Source: Schoenoplectus triqueter (taxonomy: Eukaryota; Streptophyta; Magnoliopsida; Poales; Cyperaceae). Taken from it: 28,993 nucleotides of DNA. The notes under the pieces were generated by a model. It was not told where the DNA came from and searched no databases. It saw nothing but the letters and a program-made list of their open reading frames with translations. Location of the stretch: NCBI GenBank assembly GCA_964058805.1, contig CAXKVV010001649.1:1-28993 (forward strand), written 5' to 3'. Both the position numbers and the translations under genes were made by a program. Every line of letters starts with the position of its first letter. Positions within the stretch are counted from its first letter, which is position 1. Positions 8,715 to 18,006 of this stretch are shown piece by piece.

Positions 8715-10780
8715 TTACATATATGATTTTGAAGGGACAATTAAGCATTGTGGGTCTCTAATTTTTAATTTTAGGAACCCAAACAAAATTTGTAATGTTG
8801 TTTTTTCTTTTCTAAGTTTGCAATCAAGTGAGATATGACTAATATGACAATAATAATTATAAAATACACATGTTTGAGATATTTTACTACCTTTAACAAA
8901 TGTATTTTGGTAGCTTTCTTTTAATCCTTGAGCTTGAGTCTTGGGTTTTTCTTTAGAAATATTTTTATGTTTTTGAGAAATCACTTATTTATGTTCATAT
9001 CTTTTAGCTTTGGTTTGAAAATTATTTTGATTTTTAAACTCATAAAACCAACCATCGGGTCCTTTAAAATATAATTTGTTTGGCCAACTAGAATTAAAAA
9101 ATATAACATTGTTGCTTTGAAAATTTCTTTTTCCTTTGTTAATATTTTTATCAAATTTTTTATATTAAAATGCATAATTGTGTTTCTTCTTGAAAGATTT
9201 AGCATTAGTAGATTTCATAATTTTTACATTTGACCCTTGACTTTGTTTCTCTTTTGATTTAGGATAATTTGAAATCTTAGAAGATTTCTTATATCTAAGA
9301 CCCAACTTGTTGCTAGGCCTTTGACCTATAACCTTGTCTAAATCCATTGAAGTAAAGTTTGTTGAAATACATGAGGATTTTAATGTCCTATTTTCAGTTT
9401 CTAAAGTTTGCACTTTCACTTTTAATGTTGCGACTTCACCTAAGTGCATTTGACAATTCTTTTTCAGATTTTATAATTTAAACTTATAAGATTGAACCTT
9501 TAACTCAAACTCTGAATTTTTATTTTCAAGTCTCTCATTTATCTTTTTTTGAAAGATGAATCATAAATAAGACTCTCTAAACTAGATACAAAAGATTCAA
9601 TTATATCCTCATCATCAAAATTATTCACATTTTCAACAAAAAATTCATCATTCTCAACATAATCATCATCACTGTCATCCCAAGTGGATGTAGTGCAAGG
9701 TACTACTAGATTGTGCAATTGAAATTCTTGAGAAGTTTGTACCTTAGGTGCATATGAGTTTATCTTCATATTCTTAGATATTACAATGTCGTTTAGGATC
9801 TCCAATGTACACAAGTCAGTGATGTTGTTTCTTGCTACAATCTCATCAACATCCACCACGGATGAGTTCTCCTCCACTTGCGCAATTAGGGCAAGATTAA
9901 GTGAATTTTTTTCATCTTTCTTTCTCTTAACATGATTGCTTGTAACTAGCATAGCATCAATTCTCTCAAAATTTTGCTTCTTCTTATTTGGGAAGACCAA
10001 AGAACAATCGTGTGTTGTGTGACCTTCCTTATGACATGAAAAACATATACATGTCATTCCTTTCTCATCTCGCTCCTCATTGTACTCCTTTTTAAGATTT
10101 AGCATTCTTTCAAACATCTTCGTAATGACTTTATCTTTCATAGAAGATGACCTAGATGATGTCTTGCTCAAATAGTGGTGCGATGGAGATCTTTGAGCTT
10201 GAAGTGCGGTTTCTTTGAGTTTTGATGTGAACTCTCCATTTTGACGTAGCTTCTCCTCAAAGCATAGAAGATGTGTGAATACTTCTTCATGTGTGAATTC
10301 GCCAAAAGAGCCTTACATTGCTTCTAAAGTGCTTATCATGCTCTCCCATCTTGGTCTTCTCATCATTACCCTAAAAATCTTACCTATAATCTTAGAGTTA
10401 GATAAGGATTCTCCAATTTTATCAAATTCATTAAGAATATGCATTAATCTTGAATACATATTCTCAATTGATTCTCCTTCTTGTATACAAAAATTTTCAA
10501 ATTCAGACTCTAGACCCATTAGTTTTGTTCTTTTCATTTGAGTGTTGCACTCAAATATATTCAATAGGGTCTCCCACATTTCACTAGCAATTTCGGTAGT
10601 ACCAAATAGTATAGCAATCTTTTCACTAACCGAATTTAAAATAACATTGACGACATAATCATTTTGAGATTTCAGTTCTTTGACCTTTTGTGTCATTGTA
10701 AGGTTGCTAGGATCATAATGCGGTACATAACCATGTTGGACAACATCCCAAATTCCTAGAATGTTGAGGTAATTCACCAT
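8715..10780 (-). pseudogene. gag: Broken copia-type gag gene
   Basis: The gene starts at ATG 10780, about 137 bp after the primer-binding site. The first ~155 residues resemble the gag_2/UBN2 capsid region (EMWETLLNIFE, then LGLE-like MGLESEFENF and SIENMYSRLMHILNE). A TAA at 10315-10313 interrupts the frame, which then continues unchanged. A CCHC knuckle follows (CFSCHKEGHTTHDC), then an acidic stretch WDDSDDDYVEND. An A7 run near 9550-9543 shifts the frame by -1, immediately before a stop. A coiled-coil-like block (LKVKVQTLETENRTLKSS) follows, then further stops, a degenerate second knuckle (HISHISLDC) and a VWVPK motif near 8771-8792 in another frame. Gag would form the virus-like particle. 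With at least three stops and two frame changes this copy cannot make a whole product. Confidence 0.85.
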
Positions 10781-10907
10781 ACATTTCTTTCAAAAACTGA
10801 AATTTTTACAATTAAGACCTAGAGTTGGGGGTTATTTTACATGCATTAAAGAAGTCATCTTAGACCAAAAATACCACAAATAAAGCAATTAAAACTGAGC
10901 TCCTATT

Positions 10908-10916
10908 CTGATACCA
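10908..10916 (-). other. Primer-binding site for initiator tRNA-Met
   Basis: On the minus strand TGGTATCAG lies one base inside the end (..CTATCA) of the 5' LTR. TGGTATCAGAGC is complementary to the 3' end of plant initiator tRNA-Met and is the usual primer site of copia elements. Here nine bases match before divergence (AATAGG instead of AGC). It fixes both the strand and the inner LTR boundary. Confidence 0.9.
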
Positions 10917-11283
10917 CTGATAGAAATTTGTAAGCCCTAGGATGTTGGTATGGAAAGGTCAAGATATTGTAAGAATGTAAAGAACCTAAAGTAGAAATGT
11001 ATAAACCAATTTGGGGCTTAATGTTCAAGTGTAATGGCAGCGGAATACGATTTAAATCAATTCAATTCTCACTAAAATATAGCAATCAAAGAAATGTGAG
11101 AAACGAAAAGTAAAGATAAAACAAGAACACAAGATGTAACAGAGTTCGACTTTAACAATGCCTACGTCTCCGGGACCCTCAACCTCTAACAATTGAGGTT
11201 GAGCCGATATATTTAAAAAGAGTTTTTACACTTGTAGAACTTGGTCCCTTACAAAAATGAGCTGCCAAGCCTATCGGTAAAAA

Positions 11284-11396
11284 GAGTGACAACACACTAA
11301 AAAAGGTGAGTGATAATACACTCAAGAAAGGTGAGTGACAACACACTCAAAATGTGAGTGACAACACACTCAAGAAAAGGTGAGCACTACAGCTCA
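11284..11396 (-). repeat. Tandem ~27-bp repeat inside the right LTR, four units
   Basis: Four units of GTGAGTGACAACACACTCAA type are present, the second slightly diverged (GATAATACACTC), followed by the same degenerate last unit as in the left LTR. The minus-strand transcript would carry these in R or U5. They are short tandem repeats, not CRISPR repeats. Confidence 0.9.
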
Positions 11397-11648
11397 AAAG
11401 AATGTTTTTAAAAAGATCACAAATGATCATGTTGGGAGAATAGAGAGAAGCAAGATTGAGCTTGAACAAGGATTTGGCTAATTGAGTGTATCAATCTATT
11501 GAATTATCTCTCTCACTTTGTATATGGCTAGTAAGCTCTCTGGAGTAATAATTTAGCTAGATCAGTTAAATTCCAACTCATCAACCATTTTCAGTGAGAG
11601 AGATGATCCTTTTAAAATAGATTTTCTGAAGAACTATTTTTCGGCCTG

Positions 11649-11791
11649 AACCGTTATAACGGTTTACAAATCGTTATAACGGTTTAGAAAGAATAACCGT
11701 TGGATCAACTGAACTGAAATGTTATAACGATTTACCTAATCGTTATACGTTTCCCAAATCGTTGTAACGATTATTGAATCGTTACATAACG
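11649..11791 (-). promoter_or_regulatory. Palindrome array in the 5' LTR, probable U3 enhancer
   Basis: The first unit is a perfect 16-bp palindrome, AACCGTTATAACGGTT (11649-11664). Others lie at 11671-11682, 11721-11730, 11741-11749 (CGTTATACG), 11760-11770 (CGTTGTAACGA) and 11780-11791 (CGTTACATAACG). They sit just upstream of the TATA-like site on the minus strand. The halves match the plant MYB core CNGTTR, so binding by MYB-type factors is a reasonable inference. Confidence 0.65.
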
Positions 11792-11803
11792 ATACACTCT
11801 GGT

Positions 11804-13552
11804 ATTGCAATTTGATTTAAATTTGGGAAATTTGAATATTTTGTTATTGTAAATCATTTATTTCTTTGTTATATCAAAGTAGGTTAAGTCCAGAAGTCAT
11901 TTAGTAATATTCTGATTATATTTATTGAATAATTCAACATCTTTGATTTAAATTATTTGAAGTGATTATTTATTTAATATTGGTTGTTCTCAGTCATTAG
12001 TATGTTCGCATTGTATTATTTTTGTCTTTTTATTTGATTATTCATTTGATCATTAGATAAAGTCGTAAAATATACTTTATTTTTATTTATTTATAAATTA
12101 TAAAATAATTAAATTAGATTATTATATTTAAGATTTGTTAATTATTATGTTACGTTATTTCTTAATTGTAATTAAGATTTATGATTACTACTTCAATCAT
12201 ATTTAATATTTAAGTTTTAATCTCGAATATTAACATTTTATATTTATAACTGGCGCTTCGTTAATTTCATTAATTGATCTCTCCTTAATTATTTTTTATT
12301 TCCCTTTTAACTATTAAAACTCAAATAAATTTTTAAGAATTTAAATTCTTGCTTTATTCGTGTACCCAATTTCATTTGACCAGATATTTTTGTTTAATTT
12401 CATCAATTAAGTTTCAAGTTATTATATTTTAATAGCGGTTTAATTTGATCTTTGGGTTTTGTTATTCGATTCTCAATCTCCTTCAACTACTCATTCCAAA
12501 CTTACTTGATTTATTATTTATTTAAATATATATATATATATATATTTCATTAAACATTGATTTAAGTTATTTATTAACTTACGTTAAATCATTGTAATTA
12601 TTATCCTAATTATCATTGTTTCTTAATTAAATTTCACGGTTTAATAGTTGTTGACTGACTATTCTGAGCATTGTATTACTTATACAAAAAATACTTTATT
12701 GCCCTACACCCCTTGTGTGAGGTTATTTAATCACCTCTAAAATGTAAAAGAATTATTACATTTATTATTGACTTTTATTAATAAGATAATGTCCTTTATT
12801 ATTATCTCAACTACAAAGGTGATTTTATTTTTATTTTTAACTCTCTTTATTTTTATAAAATATTACTTACAAAAATAATAGAAAATAGGTTGGGTATTAT
12901 TCAGAATTTTATTTGGATATTTTAGGATAGCCAAAATATCAAGTCAAAGTTTGGTCAAACAGAAAAAGCAAACAATATCATTTTATTTTTAAATTGTTTC
13001 AGTATTATAAAATTCTTAAAACTAAAATGTTTTTGCATAGAAAAATACTATGAAAAAAAATAGAAATAAATTTGAGTCAATTTGGAGTTTAGGAAGGCCT
13101 CCAAATGATTTATTTACTCTTTATTTTTAATTTTCTGTTATTAACTGAGCTTTGGGCTTAATGAATTGGGCCAAGATTTAATTTTCCTTTTCTTTCTCTT
13201 ATTGGGCCTGTTTTGAACTGGGCCGAGATTAATCCTTTGATTAATCTGGACTGTTGGATCTGTGTCAAGATTAGCACAAACTTCTTATTTAACTCTTTGT
13301 TTTTACTTGGGCCGCTGGATTTAATTGAGATTTGCACTGAACAGATTAAAGGCCAAGATTAATTTGCGCTTTAATTTTCTAAACACCTAACAGCCCAGAC
13401 CCTTGGATCTATCTTAGGATTCGTGTGATCCTTTGAGATTGGTGCTGAAGATCTTCCCTCTCGTGCATCAAGATGCGCACTAGAGGGGTTGATCTCAGAG
13501 CTCCGGTGGCCTGATCGGAGATCAGCCACCATGGCTAGCGTCACCTTGTCAC
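11804..13552. other. Gene-free stretch with a GC-richer tail, possible LTR remnant
   Basis: 11804-13130 is AT-rich with no credible frame. 13140-13550 is richer in G+C and holds repeated GGGCC motifs (TTGGGCC, CTGGGCC, TTGGGCCGC) and a hairpin at 13505-13530 (GGTGGCCTGAT..ATCAGCCACC). Such composition is seen in LTRs of some large plant Ty3-type elements, but no second LTR, primer site or coding region is present to support a call. Confidence 0.4.
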
Positions 13553-13908
13553 CATTTTGAGCGCAAGTCCATACGGCTCAAATATTATCGTAACACGTCC
13601 GAAATTCTAAATTATCATTCTCATTAAATTTTTCATTTCAAAATATCAGGGGATACAAAAATTGGGGGTATTTTGAGTTTTATAAGTATTTATTTTGGAT
13701 TTTTTAAAATCAGCAACAACAATTTAATATTTTACTATTAATTAGTGCTGATTTTCAAAAATCCAAAACAAATACTTAGAAAACTCGAAATACCCCAAAA
13801 TTTTCTATCCCTCGATATTTTGATATGAAGAATGATAATCTTGAATTTCGGACGTGTTACGATAAAATTTGAGCCATATGCATTTGATCTCGAAATGCAA
13901 ACATTTTC

Positions 13909-13910
<2 letters not shown>
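13553..13910. mobile_element. Family C fold-back element (copy C1)
   Basis: The left arm (GGCTCAAATATTATCGTAAC, ACGTCCGAAATT, TTATCATTCTCATTAAATTT, GGGGTATTTTGAGTTTT, AAGTATTTATTTTGGAT) is mirrored by the right arm up to CTCGAAATGCAAACATTTTC. The centre is near 13735 (TATTTTACTATTAATTAGTG). The left terminus is a few bases shorter than in copy C2. The right end enters the (TA)n(GA)n tract. It is non-coding. Confidence 0.88.

Positions 13911-13911
<1 letters not shown>

Positions 13912-13973
<62 letters not shown>
13912..13973. repeat. Compound microsatellite (TA)n(GA)n between C1 and A4
   Basis: About 15 TA units (13912-13941) are followed by about 16 GA units (13942-13973). It joins the right terminus of C1 directly to the left terminus of A4, so one tract serves two different families. 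Confidence 0.97.
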
Positions 13974-13974
<1 letters not shown>

Positions 13975-13977
<3 letters not shown>

Positions 13978-14150
13978 GATATCGTGAGCTTAACTTAAAA
14001 AACATATTAAATTATCTCGAAATTTTAATTTATCATTCTCATTAAATTCTTTATATAAAAATCTTGTATGATGAAAAAATTTGGAGTGTTTTGAGTTTTT
14101 TTAAGTCACCGTTTTTAATTTTTTAAAATGATGTGTATTGAATATATTAT
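13975..14150. mobile_element. Family A single arm (copy A4)
   Basis: GGAGATATCGTGAGCTTAAC and the following modules (AATTTATCATTCTCATTAAA, TATATAAAAATCTTG, AAAATTTGGAGTGTTTTGAG, TTAAGTCACCGTTTTTAATT) match the left arm of A3, in the same order. Homology ends near the fold-back centre and no right arm follows. Confidence 0.8.
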
Positions 14151-15020
14151 ATATATGTGTGTGTATTTGATTAATTTAAAAATTGTGACGACAAATAATG
14201 ATGCGGTGAGGTAAAACCGTGCACTTCCACTTCCATGTGAAAACATAATAAATCGGTTAGATTCCCAGAAAATCCAAAGGAAGGTTTACTGTGTGGGGGT
14301 GGGGAGCTATTTTCCTCTCGTTTTCACTCCCAACAAAAAAGACAAGGAGGAAGTGTGGTTAAGAAAGCCAATGTACAGTCCTTTTCTCTTCTCCCTCTCT
14401 CTCTCATACACGCTATGCACAAAGGAGGAGTCGTTATCACCGTCCGATCCCGTACAAGCCTCTCTATATTGGCCACTGGCCACTGGCACCTATTTGATAA
14501 TGGCAACATCTATAATTTCCATGTGATGCAACCGAGGTGGAGATGTACGCGTGTGCCATGTCACGCCACACCACACCACACCACACCCCCCCCCCCTTCG
14601 GAAGGCGAAAAAGTTATTTCTATCTACTCTTTATAATGTACGTACGATAATTAATACGCTGCGCACTCTCAGAGTCCATTAAATAGTTGCATCCGTCTTC
14701 AGACCCGTCTCGGTCTATATCCCAAATGGAACGCTCAAGCATTTTCGTCTATAAAATAATCTACCAGCGCATGCAAAGAGCTAAATGCTCTTATATCTAT
14801 GTGCTTGCTGGAACTTAATTATCAGGACATATAATATGACAGCAAGGAATCCGCACACAAATGGGATCGTGCACCAACATTCAATTTTTAAGTAACCATT
14901 TCTAGGTTCCAAGAATTTGAATTCTTTTCTTTTTGGATTCTTAGGCATTAATTTGTTTTTGGGGATCATAAATTAATTGGCGGGCTGTTGATTAGTTTTG
15001 TCCTTTGCTACGTTTGTAAC
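14151..15020. other. Intergenic stretch with low-complexity patches, no supported gene
   Basis: G+C is higher than in the flanks. Several overlapping frames on both strands at 14293-14640 exclude one another and none shows a recognisable domain. Features seen are a TGGCCACTGGCCACTGGC tandem near 14469, four CCACA units (14566-14585) running into C11 (14586-14596), and no tRNA or promoter signature that I can defend. Confidence 0.45.
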
Positions 15021-15023
15021 TAA

Positions 15024-15292
15024 GGCTCTGTTCGGCAGCTCAGAAATTATTGGGAATTAACAGGAAATTTTTACTCATGAGTTGAGTGTTCGGCAGCAAT
15101 TTCACTGAATTGGGTTTGAACAATTGTACTCACTTGAACCCATAAAATGAATGTAAAAATATGGGAAAAAATAATTAGATTGGACTCAATTTGTTTTCCC
15201 CCAATCTCATTGGGAACCCACAAAATGACAAGTATGAAATCCATACCCAGTTAATCTCATTCCCACCAAAATGACTCCTGCCGAACGCGCCC
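15024..15292. mobile_element. Tourist-like (PIF/Harbinger) MITE
   Basis: The termini GGCTCTGTTCGGCAG and (inverted) GGGCGCGTTCGGCAG match at 12 of 15 positions, and TAA is present directly outside both ends (15021-15023 and 15293-15295). A 3-bp TAA/TTA target duplication with GGSC..GTT termini is the hallmark of Tourist elements mobilised by PIF/Harbinger transposases. It is 269 bp and encodes no protein. Confidence 0.85.
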
Positions 15293-15295
15293 TAA

Positions 15296-16099
15296 AAATT
15301 ACTACCATGCCTTGCAAATATTCTTTAAAATTTGACAAGTTATTTAGGAAACTTCTTCTTTGGACTAATAATCAGTTTGGAGTTATAAAATTTGAGGACT
15401 TGATGCTTATTTTTTTTCCTCCGAAAATAAAATAATTAGTTTGGATCGTAACATCTTTTATTCCTACTTTTTAAGGATCACGAGCGATGAGAAAATAGTC
15501 TGGCTACTTGCATCCGGACGGTGCAACTTCTATAAATAATTATTTGTTAGACTACTTTCTGTTTCATTTTGTCCATGGACATCTATTTAATTGAATATGT
15601 ATAGAAAAAAAAACTATTGTCGAAATAGATATAATCATTCTACGTACTTCTTTTGTAAGGTGTAAGGGACATATTCTACGTACTGAGTTAAGGGATTTGG
15701 AATTGTATACAAAAAAGAGATGCGCAGATGGACACAAGAAATGAAGCTAGGTTGACTGGAAAAAAAAATAGTTGGCCAGTTTTGGGGGGGGGGGGGGGGG
15801 GATTTCACACATTAGCTTTCTTCGTCGTCTTCTTTTTTAACATGAGAATGGTCAAGGTTCTTTGACTTATATTTTATTGAGAGCATACGGTCTCCATAAA
15901 TATGCAATTCTCATGGTACGGAGGTGATGTTTTAATTTAGCGACTCAATTAATTAGATATGATTTCTGTGAATTACCCATATTTAATTTTTCCCCAATAT
16001 TATTTTTCTGTCCAAAAAATTATTCCTTATAATGCTCCAAACAAGAGACCTTAGTATGCCAAATTTTAATCGTCTAGACCATATGTATATATATATATA
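15296..16099. other. Intergenic stretch with an 18-base G run, no gene seen
   Basis: No credible frame is present. An uninterrupted run of 18 G lies at 15784-15801. An imperfect pair GTTGACTGG / GTTGGCCAG precedes it. A short (TA)n tract ends the stretch at 16083-16099, right at the family D terminus. Confidence 0.5.
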
Positions 16100-16477
16100 A
16101 GGTGAGGGATCTCTTGATAATGGGTTATTTTGACGATCATGACAATGAAATTTTAAATAAATACAAAAAATCTAAAAAATAGAAAATTTATAGATATTTC
16201 TTGTATTTATAGATTAATAGTGTTTTAAATTTCATGCAATTTTATTAGTATTTATAGTCCATCAAAGACCATAAAAAATATACAATTTATGATTCTAGTT
16301 TTATGATCTTCGATAGACTATCAAATGATAATAAAATTGCATGAAATTTATAACGTATCATTCTATAAGTAAAAGAACATATGTTTAATTTTTTCTATGT
16401 TTAAGATTTTTTTGAAAATATTTACGAAATTCATTTTCATGACTGTCAAAATAGCCATGGTCAAGGATCTCTAACCT
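16100..16477. mobile_element. Family D fold-back element, complete (copy D1)
   Basis: The left end AGGTGAGGGATCTCTTGATA and the inverted right end AGGTTAGAGATCCTTGACCA are related, followed on both sides by GGNTATTTTGAC, TCATGA and AATGAA. The interior carries a second pair, CATGCAATTTTATTA / TAATAAAATTGCATG, and a core with TAGTCCATCAAAGACC / GATAGACTATCAAATG. ATA flanks both ends, but the left side is a TA tract, so a target duplication is not certain. It is non-coding. Fragments of the family occur at 416-700 and in YABBY intron 3. Confidence 0.8.
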
Positions 16478-17585
16478 ATATCTAAAACCATCTTTCTTTG
16501 AATTTCTAACAGATTTTCAGTTCCTAAGTATCCCGGCATGCATGCTTTTTCATCTTAAAAGAAAATTCTATACGTACGTATTCAATTTTCAATCTTTACA
16601 TAAAAAATATTCAACTTTCAAAAATAAATGAATTAATACATACTTGTTTGAGTGCTCATTTTGATTTAGATGAGTTGTAATTTCAGGGTGACTTGAATAA
16701 TTATTAATTTTAACATTACAAGAAATTCTATTAATATATATAATATTTGTCAACGTACCTATATATTGACTTTGGTACTGAAACACATGAGAACGAATGG
16801 GTATTTTTCAATGTACATTTAGAGTTTATTTGGCGCTTCAAACAAGTACGCATTAATTAATTTCTTTTTGAATGTTTGAAAAAAAATTAAAAAGTGCAAC
16901 ACGAAGAGAATTTATTTCACTTCTTGGCCATGACATTTTTGTGAAAACAAGAGTCATATAATACAATTCAAAATTCTATTAAACTTGATATTAAGTGATT
17001 GATAGTCAATTTTATTTAGAGAATAATTAAACTAATGGGTACTTGCAGAATAGAGGAGGATACGGCCAGAAATAATTAATGAAACTCTGCACATAATGCC
17101 ATTTTTTATCCGACGGACATGAAGAAAGTGACAAATTTCGTCCATTCGCCAAATTGATTATTCTTGGGTTGGGTGTATTTCAGTATCTTGCAATTTGCAA
17201 TATATATAATTTTTTCTGTGCATATCTTTTAAAAAGATAAAAATTCAAATCTTTACGTGAAAAAAATAAAAATAAAAATAAATTAGTAATTAATATAAAT
17301 TTCAATCATGAATACAAAATTAATGTAAAATAATTACAGAATTGAGAGAAAATTTGATATTCAAAATTTAAGAAAAATTGAAATCCAAAATTGATGGCAA
17401 TCTAAGAAAAAAAATAGAGTAATTGTACTCCTAAATTATGTAGTATTTCGTATAACAATGAAAATTAAAAAAAAATTATAACTTCAACAAAAATGATCAT
17501 ACAAATAGTAACATTATTTGATGAATAACTCAATCCGATGACTGATATTAGCTCTAAAAATTCAACAAAAAATTTGGACTGTTGT
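16478..17585. other. AT-rich intergenic stretch, no gene seen
   Basis: Only short chance frames exist on either strand (for instance a 65-codon minus-strand frame at 16589-16786 without recognisable features). No mobile-element terminus, RNA gene or regulatory motif could be supported. Confidence 0.5.
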
Positions 17586-17598
17586 AGAGAGAGAGAGA

Positions 17599-17959
17599 GT
17601 TATGCTACGGTTAGTCATAAAGTACAAAATGTTATTGTACTTCACGTCATATCTTCCAATTTCAAATATAAAATATCGATCCGACCGTTCAAAATATTTT
17701 CATATTAAAATATATTTTAAAACTAAATTTTATATTTTTTAGAAAAAAAAATTGTGGGTTAGAAAATCATAAACTCAATGTGTTTTCAACCCCTCATAAA
17801 AATAGAAAAAAATTCTAAAAAATATAAAATTTGATCTCCAATCATATTTTAATATGGAGAAAACTTTGAACAATTAGATCAGTATTTTAAATTCAAAAAT
17901 GAGAGATACAACGCGAAATACAAAAATGTTTTATACATCGCGACTAACGATAGCATAAC
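17599..17959. mobile_element. Family E fold-back element, complete (copy E1)
   Basis: The termini GTTATGCTACGGTTAGTC and (inverted) GTTATGCTATCGTTAGTC match at 16 of 18 positions. Arms of ~160 bp continue inward (TACAAAATGTT, TTCAAATATAAAATA, GTTCAAAATATTTTCATATT, AAATTTTATATTTTTTAGAA) to a centre near 17780. A (GA)n tract abuts the left end (17587-17598), and (AC)n(CT)n(AT)n follows the right end to 18005. The outer arm aligns with family B (GCTACGGT, AACACAAGAGCGTTGTGTGC), so B and E are subfamilies of one group. Confidence 0.87.
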
Positions 17960-17975
17960 ACACACACTCTCTCTT

Positions 17976-18005
<30 letters not shown>

Positions 18006-18006
<1 letters not shown>

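Larger units (their letters stand above)
7274..11803 (-). mobile_element. Gag-only LTR retrotransposon, Sirevirus-like copia type
   Basis: Two direct repeats of ~0.9-1.2 kb flank a ~2.45-kb interior. The element reads on the minus strand: 5' LTR at 10918-11803, primer-binding site at 10908-10916, gag 10780-8715, a GGGGGAG polypurine region, and 3' LTR ending at 7274. No aspartic protease, integrase, reverse transcriptase or RNase H motif is visible on either strand, and there is no room for them (an autonomous copia interior is about 4 kb). The long gag with a central CCHC, an acidic stretch, a coiled coil and a late VWVPK motif, together with repeated polypurine tracts, fits the Sirevirus branch; this assignment is by pattern only. 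No target-site duplication was found, which fits a truncated right LTR. It resembles the TR-GAG class of gag-only plant elements. Confidence 0.85.
10918..11803 (-). repeat. 5' LTR (right copy), apparently truncated at its outer end
   Basis: The LTR begins TGATAGAAAT at 10918 and aligns with the left LTR until 11803. The left copy then continues with LTR-like sequence, while this one enters unrelated AT-rich DNA (ATTGCAATTTG). A TATA-like CTATTTTAAAAGG lies at about 11609-11621 on the minus strand, downstream of the palindrome array, as expected for a U3 promoter. A 9-bp hairpin (CTCAACCTC..GAGGTTGAG) lies at 11178-11203. Loss of the outer U3 would explain the missing target-site duplication. 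Confidence 0.8.

Noticed and set aside
10275..10541. Plus-strand 88-codon frame
   Set aside because: It is the antisense shadow of the gag coding region, which has clear domain similarity on the minus strand.
7269..11801. 5-bp target-site duplication of the LTR element
   Set aside because: GAATA before 7274 is not repeated after 11796 or 11803, so no duplication is claimed; right-LTR truncation is the likely reason.
14293..14636. Four overlapping frames on both strands
   Set aside because: They exclude one another, cross simple repeats (CT, CCACA, C11) and show no domain; treated as chance frames in a GC-richer patch.
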